A DNA stretch of 64,000 bases, taken from assembly GCF_007748035.1 (NCBI RefSeq), contig NZ_CP036278.1, positions 124,001 through 188,000 of the forward strand, written 5' to 3'. The notes beneath the pieces are model-generated. The model saw nothing but the letters and a program-made list of their open reading frames with translations. It had not been told where the DNA came from and searched no databases. Positions 17,507 through 26,585 of this stretch are shown in pieces. This stretch comes from Aeoliella mucimassa. GTDB taxonomy: Bacteria > Planctomycetota > Planctomycetia > Pirellulales > Lacipirellulaceae. Position 1 is the first letter of the stretch, and each line of letters begins with the position of its first letter. Both the position numbers and the translations under genes were made by a program.

Positions 17507-19636
17507 ATGGATCCTTACTCCCTCTGCCCTTGTGGGAGTGGCAAGAAGCTCAAATTCTGCTGCTCCGACCTGATCGGCGAGATCGAAAAAATACACCGGA
17601 TGATCGAGGGCGATCAGCCCCGTGCGGCCTTGCGCCATGTGGAGCAAACGCTGCAAAAGTCGCCAGGCCGAGCGTCGCTGCTCGACCTCCAGGCGATGCT
17701 CCAGCTTTCACTCGGCGAACTCGAATCGGCCGAGAAAACCGTTGCCGAGTTCCTGAAAGCCGATCCCGATAGCCCCTCGGCCCACGCCCACCACGCGATG
17801 GTGCTTGCCGAACGCGAAGACGCTAGCGGAGCCATCGCGGCCCTGCAGTCGGCGCTCGAGCGGGTAGAAGTGAACTTGCCACAGCGGGTGCTCGAAGCCA
17901 TTGGCAGCGTCGGCCATGCAGTGCTCTCGGCCGGCGACATCGTCGCTGCCAGGGCGCACCTTTGGCTGTACGAGGCCGTTTCCGGCGAAGCCGGCGACCA
18001 TCGTGCCCTCGAACTCCTGGTGCGGATGAACCAAGTGGCTGGCCTTCCGCTGCTGCTTCGCGATCGTTTGGCGCTCAAGAGCCTGCCCGAAGGCCATCCG
18101 GCCGCGGCCGAGATGCGGGTGGTACAACAGTTGGCCGCCGCGGGCAAATGGCGCATCGCCGAAGCCCAGCTCGACGAGATCCTACCCGACCATCTGGACG
18201 AGCCGCTGTTCTTCTACAATCGCGCGCTGCTCTCCGGCTATCTTGGCGACCCTAAGAACTTCGTGGCCGGCCTGCGTTTGTACGCTCGCCAGCAAATTGC
18301 GCTGGACGACGCCGTGGAGGCCGAGGCCATCGCCCAGTTGGTCGATACCGAACTGGAAGACAAGCTTAACAGCGCGGTTCGCGTGGTGTTCGAACTCAAG
18401 AACGAAGACACCTTTGTCGAGCGGATGAGCGACCATGCCCAGGTGTTGCCGTTGCCGCTGTCGCGCGAAGAGCTGGAATCGTTCGAAGGTCCCAAGCCGC
18501 GTACGTACTGGATGCTGCTTGATCGCCCCGAGCCCCAGGAAGTGGCCGACCTCACTCGCGAGGATGTGCCTCAGGTATTAGGTTTCATCTCGCATTACGG
18601 TCGCCAGACCGATCGGGCGGAACGCGTGGAGTTTGTGACCGACCGCGACGAGCGGTTCGCTAACATTCTCGATACCCTGCGCCAGGCAGCCGGCGATACG
18701 CTCGGCGAACAACTCGACGAGCAGGATCTCGGCCCCGCCCCCGGGCAGGGCGATCCCGCGTTGAGCTGGCGCTGGCACTTGCCGCAAACCGTGCCGGCGG
18801 AGAAGCGTCGCGAGCTGTTGCAGGCCGAGCATCGTGTCGCGTTGCTCGAGCGGTGGCCCGACTCGCCTCGGGCGGCACTCGGCGACAAAACCCCGCGCGA
18901 AGCATCTAGCAACGAAGAAATGAAGCTGCCACTGCTGGCGGCGATTTTGCTGCTGGAACTTGGTGTGGCGAACGCTTTGCAAACCGATATGTTCGTCGAG
19001 TTGCGGGACAAACTCGGTTTGCCCCAGCCCGAGAGCATCGCAGCCGACTCGGTGGATGCTGGGAGTGTTTCGATCGCTCGTATCCGCCGTATCGATCTGT
19101 CGGGCTTCAGCAACGACGACTTGATGTTGCTGTTCAAGCGTTGTGCGTTGGTGAACGCGACCCCGACGATCAACGCGATCATTCGCGAGGCGCTCACCCG
19201 CGACGATTTCGACCAGTACGTTCCCAAGGATCGGTTGTTCGAGCAATTGTTCTCGTCCGAGCCTGATAGCAACGCTGCCTTGGCGGTGCTCGACGACGCA
19301 CGTCGCTGGTCTGCGGGGCAAGGGCAGTCGTGCGGTGCGTGGGACCTGCTGGAGTTGCAGCTCTACATTCAGGAAGGCAATTCCGAGGGAGCGAACCGCG
19401 TGCTGACGCATCTTCGCGATGAGCACATGGACGAACCTGATATTGCCAATCAGGTTTATCAGCTGCTGTACATGATTGGTGCCATTCCCGAGAACATGGG
19501 AGCTGGTGGGCCGCATTCGATTCCCTCCTCGGCGGTAGCCGACGCTGCTCCTGCTGCGGAATCGAGCTCGGCCATCTGGACCCCAGGCGGCGAGTCCGGT
19601 TCGACCGGCAAGTCGAAGCTGTGGACTCCCGACTGA
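17507..19636 (+). CDS. SEC-C zinc motif and TPR-containing protein
   Basis: The product is 709 residues. It begins with LCPCGSGKKLKFCC, the SEC-C zinc-binding motif also found at the C-terminus of SecA, where it contacts SecB and ribosomes. TPR-like helical repeats follow (e.g. SLGELESAEKTVAEFLKADPDSPSA, ~residues 65-90) over the first half. The second half is helical without a domain I recognise and the last ~50 residues are low-complexity (Ala, Ser, Gly). It appears cytoplasmic. The function is unknown; a scaffold for protein-protein or ribosome/translocase contacts is an inference from the motifs. It lies 41 bases upstream of ribD on the same strand and may be co-transcribed with it. Confidence 0.75.
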   Translation: MDPYSLCPCGSGKKLKFCCSDLIGEIEKIHRMIEGDQPRAALRHVEQTLQKSPGRASLLDLQAMLQLSLGELESAEKTVAEFLKADPDSPSAHAHHAMVLAEREDASGAIAALQSALERVEVNLPQRVLEAIGSVGHAVLSAGDIVAARAHLWLYEAVSGEAGDHRALELLVRMNQVAGLPLLLRDRLALKSLPEGHPAAAEMRVVQQLAAAGKWRIAEAQLDEILPDHLDEPLFFYNRALLSGYLGDPKNFVAGLRLYARQQIALDDAVEAEAIAQLVDTELEDKLNSAVRVVFELKNEDTFVERMSDHAQVLPLPLSREELESFEGPKPRTYWMLLDRPEPQEVADLTREDVPQVLGFISHYGRQTDRAERVEFVTDRDERFANILDTLRQAAGDTLGEQLDEQDLGPAPGQGDPALSWRWHLPQTVPAEKRRELLQAEHRVALLERWPDSPRAALGDKTPREASSNEEMKLPLLAAILLLELGVANALQTDMFVELRDKLGLPQPESIAADSVDAGSVSIARIRRIDLSGFSNDDLMLLFKRCALVNATPTINAIIREALTRDDFDQYVPKDRLFEQLFSSEPDSNAALAVLDDARRWSAGQGQSCGAWDLLELQLYIQEGNSEGANRVLTHLRDEHMDEPDIANQVYQLLYMIGAIPENMGAGGPHSIPSSAVADAAPAAESSSAIWTPGGESGSTGKSKLWTPD

Positions 19637-19676
19637 CGCTTAGGCGGTATGTTGGCCACGATCTGAAAAGGGACTC

Positions 19677-20765
19677 ATGACAGACGATACGCTGTTCATG
19701 CAACGTGCCATCGACCTGGCCCGTCAGGGCGAAGGGCACGTGGAACCAAACCCGATGGTCGGCGCCGTGGTGGTTCGTCACGGCCAGGTCGTCGGCGAAG
19801 GGTACCATCAAAAGTTTGGCGGTCCGCACGCCGAGGTGCACGCGCTCGCAGCCGCTGGCGAATCCGCCCGCGGGGCAACACTGTATGTCACGCTCGAGCC
19901 TTGCTGTCATACCGGCAAAACACCTCCTTGCACCCAGGCGGTACTGGCGGCTGGCATCGCGCGAGTGGTCGTCGCGGTGGGCGATCCGTTTCCCCAAGTC
20001 GACGGTGGCGGCATCGCACAACTGCGAGCTGCCGGCATCGAGTGCGAAGTCGGAGTGTTGGAGCGCGAGGCTCGATACTTGCTTGCTCCCTATCTCAAGT
20101 TGGTTACCACCGGCAAACCTTGGGTGATTGCCAAATGGGCGATGACCCTCGATGGTAAAATGGCGACTCACACGGGGTCGAGTCAATGGATCAGCGGCGA
20201 ATCCTCTCGCGCTGTGGTGCATAAGATCCGCGGCCGCATGGATGCCATCGTCGTCGGGTCCGGTACCGTACATGCCGACGACCCGTTGCTCACCGCCCGA
20301 CCTGCTGGCCCTCGGGTACCGGTGCGGGTGGTGCTCGGCGACCTGACCACCGACACGAAGCTCGCCCAAACCATGGATGAAGCCCCGTTGATGGTGGTCC
20401 GCCAGCGCGACACCGAGGCCGACGAGTACCAATGGCTGCTCGACGGGGGAGGGGAGCTGTGGATCTCGGGCACCGACGATCGACTGACCCGCATCAACTT
20501 GCTGCTCGACGAACTCGGCAGCCGGCGGATGACCAACGTGTTGGTTGAAGGAGGGGGCAAAGTGCTCGGTGCGCTGTTCGACGCCCATGCGGTGGACGAG
20601 GTGCACGTGTTCATCGCGCCGAAGATCGTCGGCGGCGAGGGAGCCCCTACTCCGGTAGCTGGACTGGGACTGTCGGACATGGCCGCTGCCTGGCAGCTAG
20701 TCGACACACGCATCGAAACGCTCGGCACCGACATGTACTTATCGGGGCGGCTCCCGAAGTCGTAA
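19677..20765 (+). CDS. ribD: Bifunctional riboflavin deaminase/reductase RibD
   Basis: The product is 362 residues, normal for RibD. The N-terminal deaminase domain has the zinc motifs GGPHAEVHAL (His-Ala-Glu, ~residue 50) and LEPCCHTGKTPPC (~75-87). The C-terminal reductase domain begins near AKWAMTLDGKMATHTGSSQWIS (~158) and has the LVEGGGKVLGALF glycine motif (~285). It performs the second and third steps of riboflavin synthesis, deaminating and then reducing the pyrimidine intermediate with NADPH. No other rib gene is adjacent and no FMN riboswitch was recognised upstream. Confidence 0.96.
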   Translation: MTDDTLFMQRAIDLARQGEGHVEPNPMVGAVVVRHGQVVGEGYHQKFGGPHAEVHALAAAGESARGATLYVTLEPCCHTGKTPPCTQAVLAAGIARVVVAVGDPFPQVDGGGIAQLRAAGIECEVGVLEREARYLLAPYLKLVTTGKPWVIAKWAMTLDGKMATHTGSSQWISGESSRAVVHKIRGRMDAIVVGSGTVHADDPLLTARPAGPRVPVRVVLGDLTTDTKLAQTMDEAPLMVVRQRDTEADEYQWLLDGGGELWISGTDDRLTRINLLLDELGSRRMTNVLVEGGGKVLGALFDAHAVDEVHVFIAPKIVGGEGAPTPVAGLGLSDMAAAWQLVDTRIETLGTDMYLSGRLPKS

Positions 20766-20931
20766 GCGGCCAACCGCCCGAGCTTCACGATAAATTAATA
20801 CTTGTGTAAGCCATCGCACCGTCGGCAAAGCCCAGTAGCGGATACTATAATCGGACCCGATGGTCGGCAGGCGGAGTAAGCTGCCGCCGACCCTCACGCC
20901 CACCCCGTGTTGCATGCCCAGGAGTTTTCCG

Positions 20932-21342
20932 ATGAAGTCGCTGTTTGCGTTAATCGCTGTTACTACGTTGCTGGCCACTGGGTGTGGCGAGTCGACCACG
21001 ATCGATCCGTCGAGTACCGCTACTGCGGCTCCCGTGGAAGCAGTCGTGCTTTGCAAAGATTGTGGTCAGGTAAAAGGTAGCGAAGCCTGCTGTGCCGAAG
21101 GTGCCGAGATGTGCGACTGTGGCTTCCATCACGGCTCGCCTGCTTGCTGCAAATTAGAAAAATCCGGCGAAGACATCACGCTGTGCACCAAGTGTGGCCA
21201 GGCCGAGGGTTCCGAGAAGTGTTGTGCCGAAGGGGCCGACCTCTGCCCACTGTGCGGCCTGCAAGTTGGGTCGCCTGGTTGTGTGGTCGAAGAGTCGAAA
21301 CTGGTCAAAATCGAAGACGAATCGTACCCCGAGGACGAATAG
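20932..21342 (+). CDS. Cysteine-rich lipoprotein with two zinc-ribbon-like repeats
   Basis: The product is 136 residues. LFALIAVTTLLATGC is a lipoprotein signal with Cys18 as the lipidation site. The mature protein contains two similar ~50-residue repeats: LCKDCGQVKGSEACC ... CDCGFHHGSPACC, then LCTKCGQAEGSEKCC ... CPLCGLQVGSPGC. This Cys spacing suggests metal (zinc or copper) or Fe-S binding. The C-terminus is acidic. AGGAG sits about 8 bases before the ATG at 20932; the frame is open to 20860. I do not know the family's role; a metal-trafficking or redox role at the membrane is an inference. Confidence 0.75.
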   Translation: MKSLFALIAVTTLLATGCGESTTIDPSSTATAAPVEAVVLCKDCGQVKGSEACCAEGAEMCDCGFHHGSPACCKLEKSGEDITLCTKCGQAEGSEKCCAEGADLCPLCGLQVGSPGCVVEESKLVKIEDESYPEDE

Positions 21343-21370
21343 TCGCAGCTGCGGCAAACTAAAAACCACA

Positions 21371-21404
21371 AACCTCGGTCGCATTTGCGGCCGAGGTTTT
21401 TTAT
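21371..21404 (+). terminator. Terminator after the Cys-rich lipoprotein gene
   Basis: A 12-pair stem (21371-21382 with 21387-21398, ATTT loop, one G-T pair) is followed by a run of six T. Confidence 0.9.
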
Positions 21405-21513
21405 GCGCCAGCGATTTCGCGACTGCATGGCAACGTGCGGATCGCGGTGTTAAGCTGGAAGGCTTATGGTCGAAGCGTTCTTTTCGCGTAATCCTTATCG
21501 AGGCAGATTCACC

Positions 21514-22926
21514 ATGAAAACTCTCCTCCGTTGTTTGACCTTGTTGCTGATGTTCGCCCTGTCGGGGGGACAGGCTTTGGCCGAAGATGCCGAGCAGCCG
21601 AATATCATCTTCATTCTGGCCGACGACCTGGGATACGGCGACCTCGGTTGCTACGGGCAGAAGAACTTTGCGACTCCGCGGATCGATCAGCTGGCGAACG
21701 AAGGTTTGCGATTCACTCAGCATTACGCTGGCTGCACGGTTTGTTTTCCCTCGCGGTCGGTGCTGCTGACCGGTCAGCATATGGGGCACGTGTTGTGTCG
21801 GGCGAACGGCGACTACCAGTTCCCCGAAGATCCGCAAGAGATCACCATCGCGTCTCGGCTGAAGCAGGCAGGCTACCACACAGCGATGATCGGCAAGAGC
21901 GGACTGTCGTGTCGGTCGGACGATCCTAGCCTGCCGAATCGCAAGGGCTTCGACCACTTCTTTGGCTACCTGTCGCACGGGGCCGCCCACCGCTACTACC
22001 CCGAGCACCTCTATCGCAACGGTGAGCAAGTCGACTACCCGGGCAATCACGGGAAAGAGGGAGACACCTATTCGGGCGACCTGTTCCTGGCCGACGCGCT
22101 GCGCTACCTCGACGAGCGAGCGGAAGCCGGCGGGCCGTTCTTCCTGCACTTGTCGCTGCAGCAGCCGCACGCGGATTTGCAAGTCACGCAGAAGTACCGA
22201 GAGCAGTTCATTGGGCAGTTCGACGAGCAGCCCGCCAAGGGTGGCGGTTACCGCGACGAAGCCCATCCGAAGTCGACCTTCGCCGGCATGGTAACCTACC
22301 TTGATACTACCGTGGGGCAGGTGATCGACAAGCTCCACCAGACGGGCATGGCCGAGAACACGCTGGTGATTTTCTCGAGCGACAACGGAGCGATGAGCGA
22401 GGGAGGGTGGAGTGCCGAGTACTTTACGTCGAGCGGCCCGTTGCGCGGCGGCAAACGCGACATGTACGAAGGGGGACTTCGCGTGCCGACCATCGCGTAC
22501 TGGCCTGGCACCATTACCGCTGGCACCGAGAGCGACCACCAGAGCGCGTTCTACGATTTCGCCGCGACCGCGTGCGAACTAGCCGGCATCGCCCCGCCGG
22601 CGAACACCGACGGCATCTCCTACGTTCCCACGCTCACCGGCGCCGGCTCGCAACCAACGCACGAGTATCTGTACTGGGAGTTCTACGAGCAGGGGGGCAA
22701 GCAAGCGGTTCGCTACGGCGACTGGAAGGGAGTGCGGCTGAACGTGAACAAGAACCGCAACGCTCCCATCGAACTCTACAACCTGGCCGACGACCTCGGC
22801 GAGCAGCACGACATCGCTGCCAATCACCCAGAAGTAGTCAAGAAAATCGCAGCCATCATGGATGAGGCCCATGAGCCCTCGCCGCTGATCGACTTTGGCC
22901 AAGTAAGGAAGAAGCCGAAGAAGTAG
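21514..22926 (+). CDS. Secreted sulfatase (S1 family, Cys-type)
   Basis: The product is about 470 residues with a signal peptide (LLRCLTLLLMFALSGGQALA). It has NIIFILADDLGYGDLGCYG (metal-binding Asp pair) and CTVCFPSRSVLLTGQ, the C-x-P-S-R sulfatase signature whose Cys is converted to formylglycine. SSDNGAMSEGG and GGKRDMYEGGLRVP are further family motifs. It would hydrolyse sulfate esters, probably on polysaccharides, in the periplasm or outside; an anaerobic or FGE-type maturase must be encoded elsewhere. The usual GKWHLG-like motif is GKSGLSCR here, a modest deviation. The start at 21514 opens the signal peptide; the frame is open to 21466. Confidence 0.93.
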   Translation: MKTLLRCLTLLLMFALSGGQALAEDAEQPNIIFILADDLGYGDLGCYGQKNFATPRIDQLANEGLRFTQHYAGCTVCFPSRSVLLTGQHMGHVLCRANGDYQFPEDPQEITIASRLKQAGYHTAMIGKSGLSCRSDDPSLPNRKGFDHFFGYLSHGAAHRYYPEHLYRNGEQVDYPGNHGKEGDTYSGDLFLADALRYLDERAEAGGPFFLHLSLQQPHADLQVTQKYREQFIGQFDEQPAKGGGYRDEAHPKSTFAGMVTYLDTTVGQVIDKLHQTGMAENTLVIFSSDNGAMSEGGWSAEYFTSSGPLRGGKRDMYEGGLRVPTIAYWPGTITAGTESDHQSAFYDFAATACELAGIAPPANTDGISYVPTLTGAGSQPTHEYLYWEFYEQGGKQAVRYGDWKGVRLNVNKNRNAPIELYNLADDLGEQHDIAANHPEVVKKIAAIMDEAHEPSPLIDFGQVRKKPKK

Positions 22927-22946
22927 CGGATGGTTGGTTTGATGAG

Positions 22947-23516
22947 CTACTTTGCGAACTGCACTCGCTCGTACAGATCCTGCAGCGGTACTTCGGCTTC
23001 GATCGTACTCAGCGGAATGACTGCGTCGATCCCTTCGTAGAGTTCAATTTCAAATCCTTCGGATGTGCGACGGTGGACCGTTACGCACGGGGATTCGGTC
23101 TCGAGCACCAGATATACGTCGAGCGTAGGAATGGTTTGGTAGGCGGATCGCTTCTCCCCGTCATCAGTGCGGCGAGTCGATTCCGAGATCACTTCGGCGA
23201 TCAGGACGGGACGATCTTGAAACGTTTCTTCGGGATCGTTCGGGTCGCAAACTACCATGCCATCGGGGTAATAAAACCGCGGGTAAGCGGCTTGCTCGAT
23301 TCGCACTTTCGTATCGGAGTTGAACGGCTCGCATGGCTTACCGCGAAGCTGCGCATGGAGCACGCCAAGTAGGTTTGCAGCAACTCGATTGTGCACGTTA
23401 GTCGCGCCGGCCATGGCGTAGGCATAGCCGCCCAGATACTCGTGCTTCACATCGCTCACGAGTTCCTCAGCTAGGTATTCGTCGACCGAGATTGGTACAT
23501 GCTTGGTAATAGACAT
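22947..23516 (-). CDS. Uma2 family (DUF820) PD-(D/E)XK nuclease-like protein
   Basis: The product is 189 residues. Family motifs are an N-terminal VDEYLAEE, KHEYLGGYAYAMAGAT, an NSDTKVRI strand, YYPDGMVVCD and PVLIAEVISESTRRTDDGEKRSAYQ, which together give the Asp/Glu/Lys of a PD-(D/E)XK fold. The family is abundant in cyanobacteria and planctomycetes and its biological role is not settled. No signal peptide. It stands between the convergent sulfatase gene (20 bases away) and the heparinase-like gene on the same strand (23 bases upstream of its 5' end). Confidence 0.9.
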   Translation of the reverse strand: MSITKHVPISVDEYLAEELVSDVKHEYLGGYAYAMAGATNVHNRVAANLLGVLHAQLRGKPCEPFNSDTKVRIEQAAYPRFYYPDGMVVCDPNDPEETFQDRPVLIAEVISESTRRTDDGEKRSAYQTIPTLDVYLVLETESPCVTVHRRTSEGFEIELYEGIDAVIPLSTIEAEVPLQDLYERVQFAK

Positions 23517-23539
23517 GCAGCCTCAGGCAATTGCGGTGG

Positions 23540-25348
23540 CTATTTTCCAGCGGTGAGTTCGACCTTCAGGTCGTAGTTGCCGGAGTCGGGGGCTTTCGCG
23601 CTCCACACGATCAGGCGTGTGTCGCGTTTGGAGTCGCCGTACATGCCTTCGGGGGGCTCGCAAGGCGATACGCTCCATTCGCCGGGCGTGTCGCTGATGG
23701 CTGTTAGCTGGAGCGTCTTGCCCGACTGGGTCAGCTGTATTCGATGGCCGTCGATCGCGACATCGGCCTTGGTCACCATGGTCCAGTCGATGCTGGCTTG
23801 TGGTTTCACCCCTTGCAGGTGGTCGACCACGGTCACCTGGCGGTTCTTAGCATCGAACGTAAAGTCGCGGGTGGCCTTCTCTACTTTCGCCAGCGCTAGT
23901 ACAGGAGCCATGTCGACGCTTACCGATCCGGTCGACTGCTCCAGCGGTTTGTAGTCGGTAAAAGTCGATTGCCCGGTGACTTTGTAGGGCTGGTTATCGA
24001 CCGTAATCGTGTTGTGACCGAAGTTGGTGTAAGGGAAGATGTTCCAGCGATCGCCCGATTGTTTGTGATCGAACAGGTGGATACCGCGTTGTTCGTAGTC
24101 GTTGTAGTTCACCGCTCCGAGGTCGATCGCCCAGCGAATGCCGTCGGCTTCGAGCACGAACGAGCCCGAGTCCATATGGCCGTGGTTGATATTCGGACGG
24201 CCTGCCTTGGCGGCCAGGTACAACGCGTTGGGATCGGTCCACGAGGTGCGGAACATAGCCAGCGGCTGTTCGCCGCGCCCACACCAGCTTAGGTCGAGCG
24301 GCTTCGATGCTTGACTCTCCGGCGAACGCCATAGCACCGCGAACGGCAGCATGCGATCGCGGCGATTCGCGCCCGACAGTCGGGCGACTGCGTTCACGTT
24401 GTCGGGCGTGTTGGTTCGCGAAGCAAACCAGTAGAGCGCGGCCGGTGTGCCGACCTTGTCGCCGCCGTCGGCGTAGTTGTAAGCCAACCCGGTGGGGCCG
24501 GTCGCGTGGGCGACAAACTGACTGCTCGCCAGCAAGGCCGGCGTGGTAAGTCCCATGTCGGTACCGAGGGCTGTTTCGAGCGAGTCGATCAGCATCACCT
24601 GGTACGAGGTGCCATACACCCAGTAGCCGGGGCCTTCGGGATAGACGCCGTCGGGCTCATAGCAGCCAACAGCCCGCGGATTGTTCTTCTTCACCTCTTC
24701 GAGTACCAGGCGGGCGAGTTCCGGCTCGTCTTCGGCCAACGCGAGCGCGGCAATGGTCATGCCGCCGTAGCAGACGGAGTTCCAATTGTGGTTGCAGGTT
24801 TTCCACCAGTAATTGTTCTTGATGAGTCGCAACGCATGCTCACGCAACCCTGCGTGAATCTTCTGTCGCGAGTCATCAGGTAGGTACTCGTACAACCAGT
24901 CGTAACCAAGCCCCACGGCCGCGGCCATTTCGGCCACGTCGAGGTAGTGATTCGGGTTCCAGTCGCTAAACTGGCAAACGTTGAGCATCTCGGCTTCTGC
25001 CCGAGCGGCATAACGCTCGTCGCCGGTGGAGTGATACGCAACCGCCAGCGTGGTGATGCGAAGCAAAGCCTCGCGCGAGACGCTCAGCAATCGTTTGCCA
25101 GTCATCTTGCGTTCGAGTAGTGGGGCTTTCAGGTAGCTGTCGGCCGATTTCTCAATCTCTTTGAGAATCGAATCGAGTTCGGCATCCGTTTCCCGCTCGG
25201 TCGAAAGCTTCGCGAAGTCATCGCTCGTGGCCATGATTCGGGGGTGATCGGGTTTCAGCGATTGCAGGAGTGACTGTTGCGCGAAACTCGGTAAAGTGCA
25301 GAGCATCAGCAGGATGAACAGCGGCAGTACGCGACGTAAAATAGTCAT
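23540..25348 (-). CDS. Secreted heparinase II/III family lyase-like protein
   Basis: The product is 602 residues with a signal peptide (VLPLFILLMLCTLPSFAQ). The N-terminal half is an alpha/alpha-toroid-like region (WLYEYLPDDSRQKIHAGL, NNYWWKTCNHNWNSVCYGG); the second half is the heparinase II/III beta-sandwich (INHGHMDSGSFVLEADGIRWAIDLG, GHNTITVDNQPY). Such enzymes cleave uronate-containing polysaccharides (heparin, alginate and related) by beta-elimination; the substrate here cannot be told from sequence alone. The frame is open to 25738, but the signal peptide fixes the ATG at 25348. The nearby sulfatase supports action on sulfated or uronic-acid polysaccharides. Confidence 0.85.
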   Translation of the reverse strand: MTILRRVLPLFILLMLCTLPSFAQQSLLQSLKPDHPRIMATSDDFAKLSTERETDAELDSILKEIEKSADSYLKAPLLERKMTGKRLLSVSREALLRITTLAVAYHSTGDERYAARAEAEMLNVCQFSDWNPNHYLDVAEMAAAVGLGYDWLYEYLPDDSRQKIHAGLREHALRLIKNNYWWKTCNHNWNSVCYGGMTIAALALAEDEPELARLVLEEVKKNNPRAVGCYEPDGVYPEGPGYWVYGTSYQVMLIDSLETALGTDMGLTTPALLASSQFVAHATGPTGLAYNYADGGDKVGTPAALYWFASRTNTPDNVNAVARLSGANRRDRMLPFAVLWRSPESQASKPLDLSWCGRGEQPLAMFRTSWTDPNALYLAAKAGRPNINHGHMDSGSFVLEADGIRWAIDLGAVNYNDYEQRGIHLFDHKQSGDRWNIFPYTNFGHNTITVDNQPYKVTGQSTFTDYKPLEQSTGSVSVDMAPVLALAKVEKATRDFTFDAKNRQVTVVDHLQGVKPQASIDWTMVTKADVAIDGHRIQLTQSGKTLQLTAISDTPGEWSVSPCEPPEGMYGDSKRDTRLIVWSAKAPDSGNYDLKVELTAGK

Positions 25349-25627
25349 CGAAACCTCCGAGATAGGCGAAAAGTGCACGCGGTAAGTATAGCAGGTTACA
25401 TAACCGGGATGGTAAGCGCGAAGCGCATCTTGTGGGTATCGCTTGTTTAGGCGAGGGTGGAGAGGGTCTCGGAGCGAGATCCATCGATCCACCGCGCGAG
25501 CTTTCCGCATTCGTTCCGAAACCTTGCTTGACCCGTGCACCTCGCGCGGCAAGATAGCAATAGTCGAGATTGATGAAATGCACCCAACGTGCGCCATGTT
25601 AGTGATTTGCCCTGGGAGTGACTTGAA

Positions 25628-26485
25628 GTGACAAAGCCATCGAAACCGTGGATTGTAGTATTCGCCGCGATCACGTTGGGAGCGTTCGCCTCGCTGGCGA
25701 TTGATACCGAAGCACAAGACAAGCCAGCGACTTCGCAAGGTGACTCAACCGTATCGGACAGCGAATCACCAGCGACGGGACTCAAGGAAGTGGTGGAACT
25801 AGGGCGCGACATTGTGATGAATACCAACACCCATCCGCTCACAAAAGAGTTTGTGGGCAACGATCTCAAGTGCACCTCGTGCCATCTCGAAGGAGGCACC
25901 GATCCGAAGGCGGGCACGTTTATCGGTTTGGCCACCGCCTACCCCGCTTGGTCGCCCCGGGAACAGCGGGTAATCACGCTGGAAGATCGCATTCTCAATT
26001 GTTTCATGCGGAGCATGAATGGCACTCGGTTGCCAGTCGGTAGCAAAGCCTCGGTAGCGATGGCCACTTACATCACATCGCTGTCGGAGGGGATGCCGAT
26101 GAAGATGAACCAGAGCAAACCACTTGGGCCGAACCACGTACCGATGCTCGAGTACGATTTCGCGAAGGCCAACATCGAACGCGGCATGCAGCTGTATGCC
26201 GACGAGTGTGCTTACTGCCATGGCGACCAGGGCGAGGGGACCGACGATGGCCCGCCGGTGTGGGGCGACCGATCCTACAACAACGGGGCGGGGCTGTCGC
26301 GGGTGCCGAAGATGGCTAGCTGGTTGAAAGTTGCGATGCCGCTCGGCGATCCTTACCTGACCGAAGAGCAGTGCGCCGATATCGCCGCCTACGTGAACTC
26401 GAAACCACGGCCGGAGTTCAAGATGAAAGACCACTTGCCGCCGGCCGAGAAGATGGGGGAATACAACGGAGTGGTCGAAGAGTAG
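25628..26485 (+). CDS. Di-heme cytochrome c, TsdA-like
   Basis: The product is 285 residues starting at a GTG. An N-terminal hydrophobic helix (WIVVFAAITLGAFASLA) is a signal or anchor. Two c-type heme sites are visible, CTSCH (~residue 82) and CAYCH (~196). The first is followed by the L-x-D-R-I-x-N-C-F-x-R-S-M-N-G motif found in thiosulfate dehydrogenase (TsdA) and related proteins. A role in periplasmic electron transfer is clear; thiosulfate oxidation to tetrathionate is only a possibility, because the TsdA-specific Cys heme ligand cannot be verified by eye. Confidence 0.85.
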   Translation: MTKPSKPWIVVFAAITLGAFASLAIDTEAQDKPATSQGDSTVSDSESPATGLKEVVELGRDIVMNTNTHPLTKEFVGNDLKCTSCHLEGGTDPKAGTFIGLATAYPAWSPREQRVITLEDRILNCFMRSMNGTRLPVGSKASVAMATYITSLSEGMPMKMNQSKPLGPNHVPMLEYDFAKANIERGMQLYADECAYCHGDQGEGTDDGPPVWGDRSYNNGAGLSRVPKMASWLKVAMPLGDPYLTEEQCADIAAYVNSKPRPEFKMKDHLPPAEKMGEYNGVVEE

Positions 26486-26585
26486 ACCTCCCAGAACTGG
26501 TGGTAATGCACGGTTGGTGTGGTCCGCGACTCCGAGTTATGATGGCGGGTGCGATAGTCCCTCGTCCGCGGTTCACTCTCGGTTC

